Source of the DNA: Stenotrophomonas cyclobalanopsidis
GTDB taxonomy: Bacteria > Pseudomonadota > Gammaproteobacteria > Xanthomonadales > Xanthomonadaceae
Assembly (NCBI RefSeq): GCF_008710035.1
Contig: NZ_VYKI01000009.1
Coordinates: 39,920 to 103,919 of the forward strand
DNA length: 64,000 nt
Direction: 5' to 3'
Position numbers and translations under genes: made by a program. The notes beneath the pieces were generated by a model. That model was not told the origin of the DNA. It did not search any database and saw only the letters and a program-made list of their open reading frames with translations. Below, in pieces: positions 26,924 through 35,732 of the stretch; position 1 is the stretch's first letter, and each line of letters opens with the position of its first letter.

Positions 26924-28378
26924 TCAGCTCTCCCAGACCCGTGTGTTGCGCACTCCGATGGTTTGCGGGTTGAACAAGGGATCACGCCGCCTGCGCTTCT
27001 GCTGCTCGTAATCGCGCAGTGCCGCCAGTGCGGGGCGCTGCAGCAGCAGGATGGCGATGATGTTCAACCAGCTCATCATGCCAACGCCGATATCGCCCAG
27101 TGCCCAGGCCACCGTTGCGGTGTTGACCGCCGAATAGCCCGTGGCGGCCAGGAACAGCAGCTGGAAACCGGTAACCGTCGCGCGTCCGGGACGATCACGG
27201 CACAGGTAGCTGACGTTGGTTTCGGCCATGTAGTACAGCGCCAGGATCGTGGTGAACGCGAACGGCAGGATCGCAAGCGCGACGAACGATTTGCCGAAGC
27301 CCGGCAGCGCCGATTCCACCGCATGCTGCACGTAACGCGGCCCGGCCTCGACACCCGGCAGGTTTGCGAACAGCAGGCGTGCCTCGTCGGGCACACCGTT
27401 CACGGCCGGATCGTAGACGTTGTACAGCCCGGTCGACAGGATCAGGAACGCGGTTGCGCTGCACACCACCATGGTATCGATGTAGACCGAGAACGACTGC
27501 ACCAGGCCCTGCTTGACCGGATGCGAGACTTCCGCCGCTGCGGCCGGATGCGCACCACTGCCCATGCCCGCCTCGTTGGACAGCACGCCACGACGCACGC
27601 CCCACTGGATGGCGGTGCCGATCATCGCGCCGAACGCGGCGTCCACGCCGAACGCACTGCGCAGCACCAGCGCGAGAACCTCGGGAACCCTGTCGACGTT
27701 GATGACCATGACCACGGCGGCGACCAGCAGGTAAGCCACGGCCATGATCGGCACCACCCACTCGGCAACGCGGGCGATGCGGCGCACGCCGCCGTACAGC
27801 ACCGCCGCAAGGACAGCCAGCAGCACCGCCGTGGTGCCCGCCACCGGGATGCCCCAGGCCTCGTTCACCGCGCTGGTGATGGCATTGGACTGGGTGCCGG
27901 CCAACATCGCCCCCGCCAGCACGGTGACCAGCGCGAACAGCACCGCATACCAGCGCTGGCCCAGGCCCTTTTCGATGTAATAGGCCGGGCCGCCCCGGTA
28001 CTGGCCGCTGGCATCGCGCTCCTTGTAGATCTGCGCCAGCGTCGATTCGATGAAGGCACTGGAGGCGCCGAGGAAGGCCACGATCCACATCCAGAAGATG
28101 GCCCCCGGGCCGCCGAAGGCGATGGCCATGGCGACACCGGCGATGTTGCCCACACCGACCCGGCTGGACAGTGACAGCGACAGCGCCTGGAAGGGGGAAA
28201 CGCCCGCGGCGGACCGCTCGTGGCGGAACATCAGGCGCAGCATGTCCGGCAGCGCGCGCAGCTGGATGAAGCGCGTACGCACGCTGAAATACAGGCCGGC
28301 CAGGAGGCAGAGCACGACCAGCCACGGGCTCCAGATGATGCCCAGCAGGACGTTGACGATCGATTCGATGCTCATCAT
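26924..28378 (-). CDS. Sodium:alanine/glycine symporter (AGCS family), first copy
   Basis: 484 residues and about 11 membrane helices. It has the AGCS signatures GVGNIAGVAMAIAFGGPGA near 80 and SNEAGMGSGAHPAAAAEV near 280, and RGGPAYYIEKGLGQRWYA. It moves alanine, glycine or D-alanine with Na+ or H+. A GAGGGG site just before the ATG lies inside the end of the upstream outer-membrane gene, so the two are coupled. It is a paralogue of the gene at 30392-31903. Confidence 0.93.
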   Translation of the reverse strand: MMSIESIVNVLLGIIWSPWLVVLCLLAGLYFSVRTRFIQLRALPDMLRLMFRHERSAAGVSPFQALSLSLSSRVGVGNIAGVAMAIAFGGPGAIFWMWIVAFLGASSAFIESTLAQIYKERDASGQYRGGPAYYIEKGLGQRWYAVLFALVTVLAGAMLAGTQSNAITSAVNEAWGIPVAGTTAVLLAVLAAVLYGGVRRIARVAEWVVPIMAVAYLLVAAVVMVINVDRVPEVLALVLRSAFGVDAAFGAMIGTAIQWGVRRGVLSNEAGMGSGAHPAAAAEVSHPVKQGLVQSFSVYIDTMVVCSATAFLILSTGLYNVYDPAVNGVPDEARLLFANLPGVEAGPRYVQHAVESALPGFGKSFVALAILPFAFTTILALYYMAETNVSYLCRDRPGRATVTGFQLLFLAATGYSAVNTATVAWALGDIGVGMMSWLNIIAILLLQRPALAALRDYEQQKRRRRDPLFNPQTIGVRNTRVWES

Positions 28379-28388
28379 GTGCGGCCCC

Positions 28389-29381
28389 TCAGAAGAACAC
28401 GCCCAGGGCGACCTGGGGGCTGACGATGCGGCCGGTGTTGCGGCCGGCCACGGTGAACTCGACGCCGGCGATCAGGCCCAGCGACGGGCTGAAGTGGTAC
28501 TCGACCGCCGGCGCCAGGGTCAGCGAGCGGCTGGCCGGGCGCAGTTCATTGACACGACGGCCGTTGCCGTCGGGGCTGGGCATGAAGCCGATCAGGCGCT
28601 GGCCGGTTTCGCGGCTGGCGGCGACTTCCATCACCCCCACCCAGCGGTCGTTGAAGCTGTACTCGCCGGCCACCGAAAGCCCCAGCACCGAGCCTCGCGC
28701 GATGTGGCCCTGGAAGCCCGCTTCGGTGCCGTAGACGCTGGCGCCGGATAGTGCCGTACGCGCGGGCGCAGGCCCGGCCATCAGCTGCCCGCGCCAGCGC
28801 AATGGCCGCCCGTTAGGCATCCACACCACCTGCTGCATGCCCAGCGCCAGGGTCGTGCGCTGCACGCCATCACCCTGCGCATCCAGTGGGTTGCCGCCGA
28901 TGCGGTCGTGGCTGCCGGTGCTGAAGCGCTGTGTCAGCGCCAGCGACACCGCGGGCCGGGTGCCATCGGCATTCGGTGCCTGCAGCAGGTACTGCAGGCG
29001 GGCAGTGGTATCACCGGCACGGAAGCCGCCGCTGTGCCCTCCGCCGGATTCGGCACGCGAGGCGCTGAGGTTGACCTGGCCCATGAGGCGGTCGCTGAAG
29101 CCGTACATCACCGGCATGACCACCGCCCAGGCACCACTGTCCTGCGCGCTGCGCCGGCGCTTGCCGTCGGCATCGTAGTGCGCGGTGCTGTCGACGCGGA
29201 CCAGGTAGGGTTCGAGGAACCAGCGGCCCTGCGGCAGGCCGGCGGGATTGGGGGTGATCAACGGCCCCATGAAATTGACGTTTTCCAGGCTGTGCTCGCT
29301 GGCATCAGCACGGGCGCTGGCACTGGCCAGTGCACAGGCCAGCAGCAGGGAGACGGACAGGGTGCGTTGCAGGTGGGACAT
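28389..29381 (-). CDS. Outer-membrane beta-barrel protein, putative
   Basis: 330 residues with a signal peptide ending ARADA near residue 26. The rest alternates hydrophobic and polar residues in barrel strands and ends in Phe-Phe (VALGVFF), an outer-membrane insertion signal. It contains MGPLITPNPAGLPQGRWFLEPY near the mature N-terminus. It lies 10 nt before the AGCS symporter gene in the same direction, which suggests the pair moves or senses a common small molecule across both membranes. Exact family not recognised. ATG at 29381 has GGAG 9-10 nt before it. Confidence 0.75.
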   Translation of the reverse strand: MSHLQRTLSVSLLLACALASASARADASEHSLENVNFMGPLITPNPAGLPQGRWFLEPYLVRVDSTAHYDADGKRRRSAQDSGAWAVVMPVMYGFSDRLMGQVNLSASRAESGGGHSGGFRAGDTTARLQYLLQAPNADGTRPAVSLALTQRFSTGSHDRIGGNPLDAQGDGVQRTTLALGMQQVVWMPNGRPLRWRGQLMAGPAPARTALSGASVYGTEAGFQGHIARGSVLGLSVAGEYSFNDRWVGVMEVAASRETGQRLIGFMPSPDGNGRRVNELRPASRSLTLAPAVEYHFSPSLGLIAGVEFTVAGRNTGRIVSPQVALGVFF

Positions 29382-29509
29382 GACAGCCACTCCGGTAACA
29401 ACGAGGGATGGAGTTCCACCCTGCGTCGCCGGAAATGGCAGACCAATAAGGAAAGTTTCAAATGATCAACGGGCGTTGCGAATTGCAAAGCGTGCTTAGC
29501 AACTGCCTA

Positions 29510-29546
29510 GGGTCAGCGCCCTCGCATGCGCGAGGGTTCTGACCCC
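29510..29546. repeat. GGGGTC...GACCCC hairpin element (copy 5)
   Basis: Arms GGGTCAGCGCCCTCGC and GCGAGGGTTCTGACCC around ATGC, 11-12 nt after the rlmB stop codon. A shortened variant with changed middle base pairs. Confidence 0.8.
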
Positions 29547-29557
29547 GATCCGGCAAC

Positions 29558-30391
29558 TCAGCCGCGTCGGCTGGCCCACTGTGCCAGCAGCACCGCCGTC
29601 GCCGAGGCGACGTTTAGACTCTCCACCGCGCCGCTGCCGGGAATGGAGACCTGCTGGTCGCACTGGCTGGCCAGCGCGCGGTCCATGCCTTCGCTCTCGG
29701 CACCCATTACGTAGACCAGGCGCGCCGGCAGCTCGGCACGGAACACGTCCTGGCCACCCTCGACCAGGGTTGCGGCCAGGCCGAAGCCGGCAGCACGCAA
29801 CTGCGCCATGGCATCTGCGTCATCGGGCAGCTGCACCAGCGGCAGGGCCTCGGCGCCACCTTCGGCCACGCGCGCGGCGGCACCCGACAGCGCCAGCGTG
29901 CTGCCGGCCGGCAGCAGCAGCGCCTTCGCGCCAAAGTGCGCGGCCGACCGCAGGATCGCGCCCAGGTTGTGCGGGTTGCCGACGCCATCCAGCCACAGCG
30001 CCAGTGCCGGGCCATCGCCCACCTGCTGCAGCCACTGCGCCAGCGGCAGCGCCGGCGCACGCAGCACGTCGGCGACCACGCCTTCGTGGTGGGTAGTGCC
30101 GGCCAGCTTGTTCAGGTCGCCGTCCTCCACCACGCGGTAGCCCACGCGGTTGGCCACGCACCACTTCAGCAACGGCTGCAGGCGCGGAATGCGCGCCTCC
30201 AGCAGGTACAGCTTGCGCAGCGCCTGTGGGCGCGCTTCGAAGGCGGCCAGCACGGCGTTCAGGCCGAACAGGCGCAGCTCATCGTTGCCTCCGCGGCCGC
30301 CACCGCCGGTGGCCGGCACCTCCGCGCGCGGCAACGGCGTTGCGCGCGGCGGACGGGCGGACGGACGGCGGTTGTTCCAAGGGTTGTTCAC
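29558..30391 (-). CDS. rlmB: TrmH/SpoU-family RNA 2'-O-ribose methyltransferase
   Basis: 277 residues. The N-terminal substrate-binding domain (LRLFGLNAVLAAFEARP, about 40-110) is followed by a SPOUT knot with motif 1 GVGNPHNLGAILRSA, motif 2 MGAESEGMD and motif 3 PGSGAVESLNVASATAVLL. RlmB methylates G2251 of 23S rRNA; a tRNA target is possible for this group, so the symbol is tentative. It starts with GTG at 30391 directly after the stop of the AGCS gene, using GGAGAG in the end of that gene, a clear translational coupling. Confidence 0.85.
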   Translation of the reverse strand: MNNPWNNRRPSARPPRATPLPRAEVPATGGGGRGGNDELRLFGLNAVLAAFEARPQALRKLYLLEARIPRLQPLLKWCVANRVGYRVVEDGDLNKLAGTTHHEGVVADVLRAPALPLAQWLQQVGDGPALALWLDGVGNPHNLGAILRSAAHFGAKALLLPAGSTLALSGAAARVAEGGAEALPLVQLPDDADAMAQLRAAGFGLAATLVEGGQDVFRAELPARLVYVMGAESEGMDRALASQCDQQVSIPGSGAVESLNVASATAVLLAQWASRRG

Positions 30392-31903
30392 TTACACACT
30401 CTCCTGCTTGCGCTGGCGCCAGAAGTCCGCGTTCTTGATGCCCAGGGCATCAGGGTCGAACGTCGGATCCAGGCCCAGCTTCTTCTGTCGTTCGTAGTCA
30501 CGCAGGGCCAGCATGGCCGGCTTCTGCACGATGAGGATGGCGATGATGTTCAGCCAGGCCATCAGGCCCACACCGATGTCACCCAGCGCCCAGGCCAGGG
30601 TCGCATTGTGGAATGCGCCGAACACGACCATGGCGATGATGCCCAGGCGCAGCACCAGCACGGTCAGCGGGCGCTTCTTGTTGTGGTTGACGTAGGTCAG
30701 GTTGGTTTCGGCCATGTAGTAATAGGCCATGATGGTGGTGAAGGCGAAGAAGAAGATGGCGATCGAGACGAACGCCGCGCCCCAGCCCGGCAGCACCGCT
30801 TCCACGCCGGCCTGCGCGTAGCCGGCGCCCTCCGGAATACCGGCCAGGCCCTGGAAAATCGGAGGCGCACTGGCGCCCGCAGGCGAGTAAACGTTGTACG
30901 TACCGCTGGCCAGGATCAGGAACGCGGTGGCGGTGCACACCATCATGGTGTCGAAGTAGATGGCGAACGCCTGCACGTAACCCTGCTTGGCCGGGTGCGA
31001 GACCTCCGACGCGGCAGCCGCGTGCGGGCCCGAGCCCTGGCCGGCTTCGTTGGCGTAGATGCCGCGCTTGATGCCCCACTCCACTGCCAGGCCCATCATC
31101 GCGCCGAACGCGGCATGGGTGCCGAACGCGCTGTCGAAGATGATGCCGAACATTTCCGGCACGCGGTCGTAGTTGATGATCATGATGACGATGGCCATCA
31201 GGATGAAGGCGGCGGCCATGAACGGCACCACCACTTCGGCGAAGTTGGCGATGCGCTTGACGCCGCCGAAGATCACCACGCCCAGCAGCAGGGCGACGAC
31301 GATGCCGATGCCCAGCTTCAGCGCTTCGACCGCGCTCATGCCCAGCATCTGGCCATCCAGCGGGCCGCACACAGCGGTGCCGCGGCAGGCGTTGATGACG
31401 CTGTCAGCGATGGCATTGGCCTGCACGCCCGGCATCAGGAAACCGGCGGCGATGATCGTGGCGATGGCGAAGGCCAGCGCATACCACTTCAGGCCCATGG
31501 CCTTTTCGATGTAGTACGCCGGGCCACCGCGGTAGCGGCCTTCGGCGTCCTTGGTCTTGTAGATCTGCGCCAGGGTGCATTCCACGTACGAGGTGGATGC
31601 GCCGAGGAAGCCCATCACCCACATCCAGAAGATGGCGCCCGGTCCGCCGAAGGCGATGGCGGTGGCCACGCCGGCGATGTTGCCGATGCCCATGCGGCCG
31701 GCCATCGACATGGCCAGGGCCTGGAAGGAAGACACGCCGGCCTCGGACTTCTCGCCCTGCACGGTCAGGCGGCACATCTCGAAGAAGCCGCGGATCTGCA
31801 TGAAGCGGGTGCGCAGGCTGAAGTACAGGCCGGCGCCCAGGCACACCACGATGAGGGCCTTGCTCCAGATGATGCTGTTGATGAAATGGATGGTTGCTTC
31901 CAC
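30392..31903 (-). CDS. Sodium:alanine symporter (AGCS family), second copy
   Basis: 503 residues and about 11 membrane helices, with GIGNIAGVATAIAFGGPGA and YANEAGQGSGPHAAAAS. The start is taken as GTG 31903 because GGAGAG lies 6 nt before it; the open frame continues upstream to 32239 only because a broken acetyltransferase fragment is in the same frame. Similar in sequence and order to the copy at 26924-28378, but with an extra loop near 225-250 (CRGTAVCGP). It is coupled to rlmB downstream. Confidence 0.92.
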   Translation of the reverse strand: MEATIHFINSIIWSKALIVVCLGAGLYFSLRTRFMQIRGFFEMCRLTVQGEKSEAGVSSFQALAMSMAGRMGIGNIAGVATAIAFGGPGAIFWMWVMGFLGASTSYVECTLAQIYKTKDAEGRYRGGPAYYIEKAMGLKWYALAFAIATIIAAGFLMPGVQANAIADSVINACRGTAVCGPLDGQMLGMSAVEALKLGIGIVVALLLGVVIFGGVKRIANFAEVVVPFMAAAFILMAIVIMIINYDRVPEMFGIIFDSAFGTHAAFGAMMGLAVEWGIKRGIYANEAGQGSGPHAAAASEVSHPAKQGYVQAFAIYFDTMMVCTATAFLILASGTYNVYSPAGASAPPIFQGLAGIPEGAGYAQAGVEAVLPGWGAAFVSIAIFFFAFTTIMAYYYMAETNLTYVNHNKKRPLTVLVLRLGIIAMVVFGAFHNATLAWALGDIGVGLMAWLNIIAILIVQKPAMLALRDYERQKKLGLDPTFDPDALGIKNADFWRQRKQESV

Positions 31904-32029
31904 GCGCGCTCTCTCCAGTCGGCGGGTTGTGAGGACGTCCCGTCGGCTGGAAGGGACGGAACCGATTCTCCCTGATCGAAGGTCGCTGCGGTAGCGCCAG
32001 ATGCGGGGCATGTTCTCCGCCGGGCAGGG

Positions 32030-32546
32030 CAGCTGCCTGCGTACCCGGGCGAAGCGGCGCAGATCGTGCAGCTGGCCACGCTTGTACACCGCGCAGCGGG
32101 CAGTGCCCTCTTCAATGAAGCCATTGGCCAGCAGCACGCGGGCTGAGCCTTCGTTGAAGTCCAGCACCTCGGCCTGCAGCCTGAACAGGCGCAGCTCGTC
32201 CATCACCCAGGGGGCGAACAAGGCCACGACGCGGGTCATGATGCCCTGGCGCGCCCGGTAGAGTCGACTGTTAGCCGACTGATCTTACGCCCAGTCGCGG
32301 AAATGCCCGCGCCGCGCGTGTTAGTCGACTAACAGTCGACTCTACCCTGCCGTCGATCTCGATGGCCAGGTTGAGGGTGCCGGGGGCGAGTACACGGCCG
32401 GCCAGGAAGGCCTCGCCATCCTCGCGGGTGTACGGGTACGGGAAGCGGTCGCGCAGGCCGCGCGAGACGGCGGGGTCGTTGGCGTGGTGCAGCAGCGATT
32501 CGAGGTCGCCGGCGTGCCAGGGCGCAGGGTGAAACCTTCGCCCTGC
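32030..32546 (-). pseudogene. GNAT acetyltransferase pseudogene split by a SMAG pair
   Basis: N-terminal remnant at about 32346-32546: GEGFTLRP, then after a one-base loss near 32523 the other frame continues with WHAGDLESLLHHANDPAV and ends EIDGR. C-terminal remnant at about 32030-32257: QGIMTRVVALFAPWV and VLLANGFIEEGTARC, typical RimJ-like GNAT blocks. Between them lies only a SMAG doublet (32258-32345), so the middle acetyl-CoA-binding part is missing. The C-terminal part has lost its stop codon and is open into the AGCS gene. Its 5' end is cut by a GGGGTC hairpin (32553). Confidence 0.82.
32258..32345. repeat. SMAG doublet inside the GNAT pseudogene
   Basis: GTAGAGTCGACTGTTAGCCG at 32258 and its inverted partner ending AACAGTCGACTCTAC at 32345, about 40 nt apart. 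Head-to-head REP doublet; it replaces the central part of the acetyltransferase. Confidence 0.85.
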
Positions 32547-32552
32547 AGGCTT

Positions 32553-32593
32553 GGGGTTAGAGCCCTTTCCCCCGGGGAAAGGGGTCCGACCCC
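32553..32593. repeat. GGGGTC...GACCCC hairpin element (copy 6)
   Basis: Arms GGGGTTAGAGCCCTTTCCCC and GGGGAAAGGGGTCCGACCCC with almost no loop. It ends 13 nt after the RND permease stop codon. Confidence 0.83.
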
Positions 32594-32606
32594 ACGTGCA
32601 TGCCGG

Positions 32607-35600
32607 TCAGGCATGACCGCCCACCGAAGGCGACTCGGCTTCCTGCTTCTCCAGTTCGCGCTTCACTGCTTCGGGCGAACGCGTGTACGGGGCCAGGCGC
32701 GCGTAGAACGCCGGCACCACGAACAGCGACAGGAACGTGGACAGGGTGACGCCGAAGATGATCACGATGCCGATGGTGCCACGGCTGGCCGAACCCGGGC
32801 CGCCGGCCACCACCAGCGGGATGGCGCCGACCACGGTGGCGATCGAGGTCATCAGGATCGGGCGCAGGCGGACCACGGCCGATTCGATGATGGCCGCGCG
32901 CACGGTGCGCCCGTCATCGCGCAGCTGGTTGGCGAACTCGACGATCAGGATGCCGTTCTTGGCCGCCAAGCCGACCAGCATCACGATGCCGATCTGGCTG
33001 AACAGGTTCACCGTGCCGCCACTCACCCACAGGCCGACCAGCGCGCCGAGCACGCCCAGCGGCACGGTCAGCATGATGGTGAGCGGGTGGATGAAGCTTT
33101 CGAACTGCGCCGCCAGCACCAGGTAGACCACCAGCAGGGCCATCGCGAAGGTCAGCAGCACCGCGCCGCCCGCGCTCTGGAATTCGCGCGACTCGCCCTT
33201 CCAGTTGATCTGCGCATACTGCGGCAGCTCCTCGCGGGTGACCTGCTGCGCCCAGGCGATGGCCTCGCCCAGCGGATAGCCCGGCGCCAGACCCGCACTG
33301 ATGGTGATCGAGCGAAGGCGGTTGAAGCGGTTCAGGGTGCCGGCCTCGGCCACTTCACTGAGGGTGACCAGGTTGGACAGCGGCACCAGTTCGCCGGAGT
33401 TGGCTCGCACGCGGATGGCCGCCAGGTCGGCGGGGCTGGCGCGGCCATCGCGGCCGGCCTGCACCAGCACGTCGTACTCCTCGCCGTTGTCGACGAAGGT
33501 GGTGACGCGGCGCGAGCCCATCATGGTTTCCAGCGCAGAGCCAATCGCGGTGACCGGCACGCCGAGGTCGGCCGCACGCTGGCGGTCGATGTTCACCCGC
33601 ATCTGCGGGCGGGTTTCCTTGTAGTCCGAATCGGGGCCGACCAGGCCGGGATTGTCGGCCATGCGCAGCAGGATGCGGTCACGCCACTGCGCGATCTCGG
33701 CATATTCCGGGCCACCCAGCACGATCTGGAACGGCTGGCCGCCGCTGCGCACCAGGCCGCCACCGACCTGGGTCCGCACGCGCACGCCGCGCAGGGTGTC
33801 CAGTTCCTTCTGCAGGTCGTTGGCTACGTCCACGGTGTTTTCGGTGCGCTGACGCCACGGCTGCAGAAACACGCTGACGCGGCCGGTGTGCATTTCCTCG
33901 CTGGCACCGAAACCGCCGGGCACGCGCGGGTTGGCGCGGGCGATGGTCTTGTCGGCGCCCACGTGCGGGGCCAGTAGTGCTTCGACCTGCTGTACCTGCT
34001 GCACGGTGTAGTCGTAGCCGGCGCCTTCCGGGCCGTCGATCATGATCTGGAACGAACCGCGGTCCTCGGCCGGGGCCAGCTCGGACGGCAGGATCTTCAG
34101 CAGGCCCCAGCTGGCGGCGAGCGCCAGCGCCATCACCACCAGGTAGATCCACAGGCGGTCGACATGGTGGTCGAGCACGCGGCCGTAGCCGGACGCCAGG
34201 CGTTCCAGGTTGCGGTTGATGACGCCATACAGGCCGCGCGGCGCGTGCCCGGTGTGCGGCTTGAGCAGCTTGGAAGCCATCATCGGGGTCAGCGTCAGCG
34301 CGACGAACGCCGACAACGCCACCGCTGCGGCCAGCGCCACGGCCAGTTCGCGGAACAGGCGGCCGGTGTTGCCTTCCAGGAAGCCGACCGGCAGGAACAC
34401 TGCCACCAGCACGGCGGTGGTAGCGATGACCGCGAACGCGACCTGGGTGGTGCCGCGCTTGGAGGCGACCAGCGGCGGTTCGCCCAGGTCGATGCGGCGC
34501 TGCACGTTCTCCACGACCACGATCGCGTCGTCCACCACCAGGCCGATACACAGCACCAGGGCCAGCAGGGTCAGCAGGTTGATCGAGAAACCAAAGGCGT
34601 ACAGCGCGATGAAGGCCGCGACCAGGCAGACCGGCACGGTCACTGCCGGAATCAGCGCCGCGCGGAAGCTGCCCAGGAACAGCCAGATGACCGCCAGCAC
34701 CAGCAGCATTGCTTCGACGAGGGTCGCGTAGACGCGGTCAACCGCTGCTTCAATAAAGGTGGTGTTGTCGAAGGTGACCACGATCTGCGTGCCTTCGGGC
34801 AGCGTCGCGGCGATCTTTTCTGCTTCAGCGCGCGCGGCCCGGGCCACGTCCAGCGAGTTCGCAGTCGAGGTCTTTACGATGCCCAGGCCGACGCCGGGTT
34901 CGCCGTTGCTGCGGAAATACGCGCGGCGCTCGGCCGAGGCCAGCTCGATCTTGGCCACGTCGCCCATGCGCACCACGTAGCCGTCGCTGCCCTTGCCGAG
35001 CGGGATGGTGGCGAAATCCTCGGGCTTCACGTAGTTGCGCTCGACGCGCAGGGTGAAGTCGCGGTCGGTCGATTCGATGCGGCCGGCCGGCAGTTCCACG
35101 TTCTCGTTGCGCAGCGCGGTTTCCACGTCGCCGGTGGTCAGGCCGCGCGCGGCCAGCTGGTCGCGGTCCAGCCAGATGCGCATCGCGTAACGCTGGCGGC
35201 CACCGATGCGGACCTGGGCCACGCCGTCCAGGCTGGAGAAACGGTCGACCACGTAGCGGTCGGCGTAGTCGCTCAGTTCCAGCGTGTCCATCGTGGTGGA
35301 GGACATGTTGAACCAGATGATCGGATCGGCATCGCTCTCGACCTTGGCGATTTCCGGCGGACGCGCCTCTTCGGGCATACGGTCGGCCACGCGGCTGACC
35401 GCGTCGCGCACGTCGTTGGCGGCCGCTTCGATATCGCGGTTGGAGGTGAATTCGATGCTGACCTGCGAGCGGCCGTTGCTGCTGCGCGCGTTGATCGTAT
35501 CGATGCCTTCGATGCCGGCCAGCGCATCTTCCAGCACCTGGGTGACGCGGCTCTCGATGACTGCCGCCGAAGCACCGGTGTAGTCCACCGACACCGAGAC

Positions 35601-35732
35601 GATGGGCGGATCGATGGCCGGCAGCTCGCGCAGGGTCAGGCGGGTGAAGGACATGATGCCCAGCACCACCAGCAGCAGGCTCATCACCACGGCGAACACC
35701 GGCCGCTGGATGGAAATGTCCGACAGTTTCAT
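32607..35732 (-). CDS. RND multidrug efflux permease (HAE1 family)
   Basis: 1041 residues, the usual AcrB length. Proton-driven trimeric pump with 12 membrane helices and two large periplasmic loops. It starts MKLSDISIQRPVFAVVMSLL, has the proton-relay Asp pair in CIGLVVDDAIVVVENV near residue 400, and the signature GFLEGNTGRLFRELAVALAA. Its ATG overlaps the stop of the adaptor gene (ATGA). No outer-membrane channel gene is present, so it probably uses a channel from elsewhere such as a TolC homologue. It may be SmeN of a SmeMN-type pair by layout, but I cannot confirm this. Confidence 0.93.
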   Translation of the reverse strand: MKLSDISIQRPVFAVVMSLLLVVLGIMSFTRLTLRELPAIDPPIVSVSVDYTGASAAVIESRVTQVLEDALAGIEGIDTINARSSNGRSQVSIEFTSNRDIEAAANDVRDAVSRVADRMPEEARPPEIAKVESDADPIIWFNMSSTTMDTLELSDYADRYVVDRFSSLDGVAQVRIGGRQRYAMRIWLDRDQLAARGLTTGDVETALRNENVELPAGRIESTDRDFTLRVERNYVKPEDFATIPLGKGSDGYVVRMGDVAKIELASAERRAYFRSNGEPGVGLGIVKTSTANSLDVARAARAEAEKIAATLPEGTQIVVTFDNTTFIEAAVDRVYATLVEAMLLVLAVIWLFLGSFRAALIPAVTVPVCLVAAFIALYAFGFSINLLTLLALVLCIGLVVDDAIVVVENVQRRIDLGEPPLVASKRGTTQVAFAVIATTAVLVAVFLPVGFLEGNTGRLFRELAVALAAAVALSAFVALTLTPMMASKLLKPHTGHAPRGLYGVINRNLERLASGYGRVLDHHVDRLWIYLVVMALALAASWGLLKILPSELAPAEDRGSFQIMIDGPEGAGYDYTVQQVQQVEALLAPHVGADKTIARANPRVPGGFGASEEMHTGRVSVFLQPWRQRTENTVDVANDLQKELDTLRGVRVRTQVGGGLVRSGGQPFQIVLGGPEYAEIAQWRDRILLRMADNPGLVGPDSDYKETRPQMRVNIDRQRAADLGVPVTAIGSALETMMGSRRVTTFVDNGEEYDVLVQAGRDGRASPADLAAIRVRANSGELVPLSNLVTLSEVAEAGTLNRFNRLRSITISAGLAPGYPLGEAIAWAQQVTREELPQYAQINWKGESREFQSAGGAVLLTFAMALLVVYLVLAAQFESFIHPLTIMLTVPLGVLGALVGLWVSGGTVNLFSQIGIVMLVGLAAKNGILIVEFANQLRDDGRTVRAAIIESAVVRLRPILMTSIATVVGAIPLVVAGGPGSASRGTIGIVIIFGVTLSTFLSLFVVPAFYARLAPYTRSPEAVKRELEKQEAESPSVGGHA

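Noticed and set aside
30392..32239. 615-residue acetyltransferase-symporter fusion
   Set aside because: The front part is a broken GNAT remnant, and the symporter has its own GTG and ribosome site at 31903.
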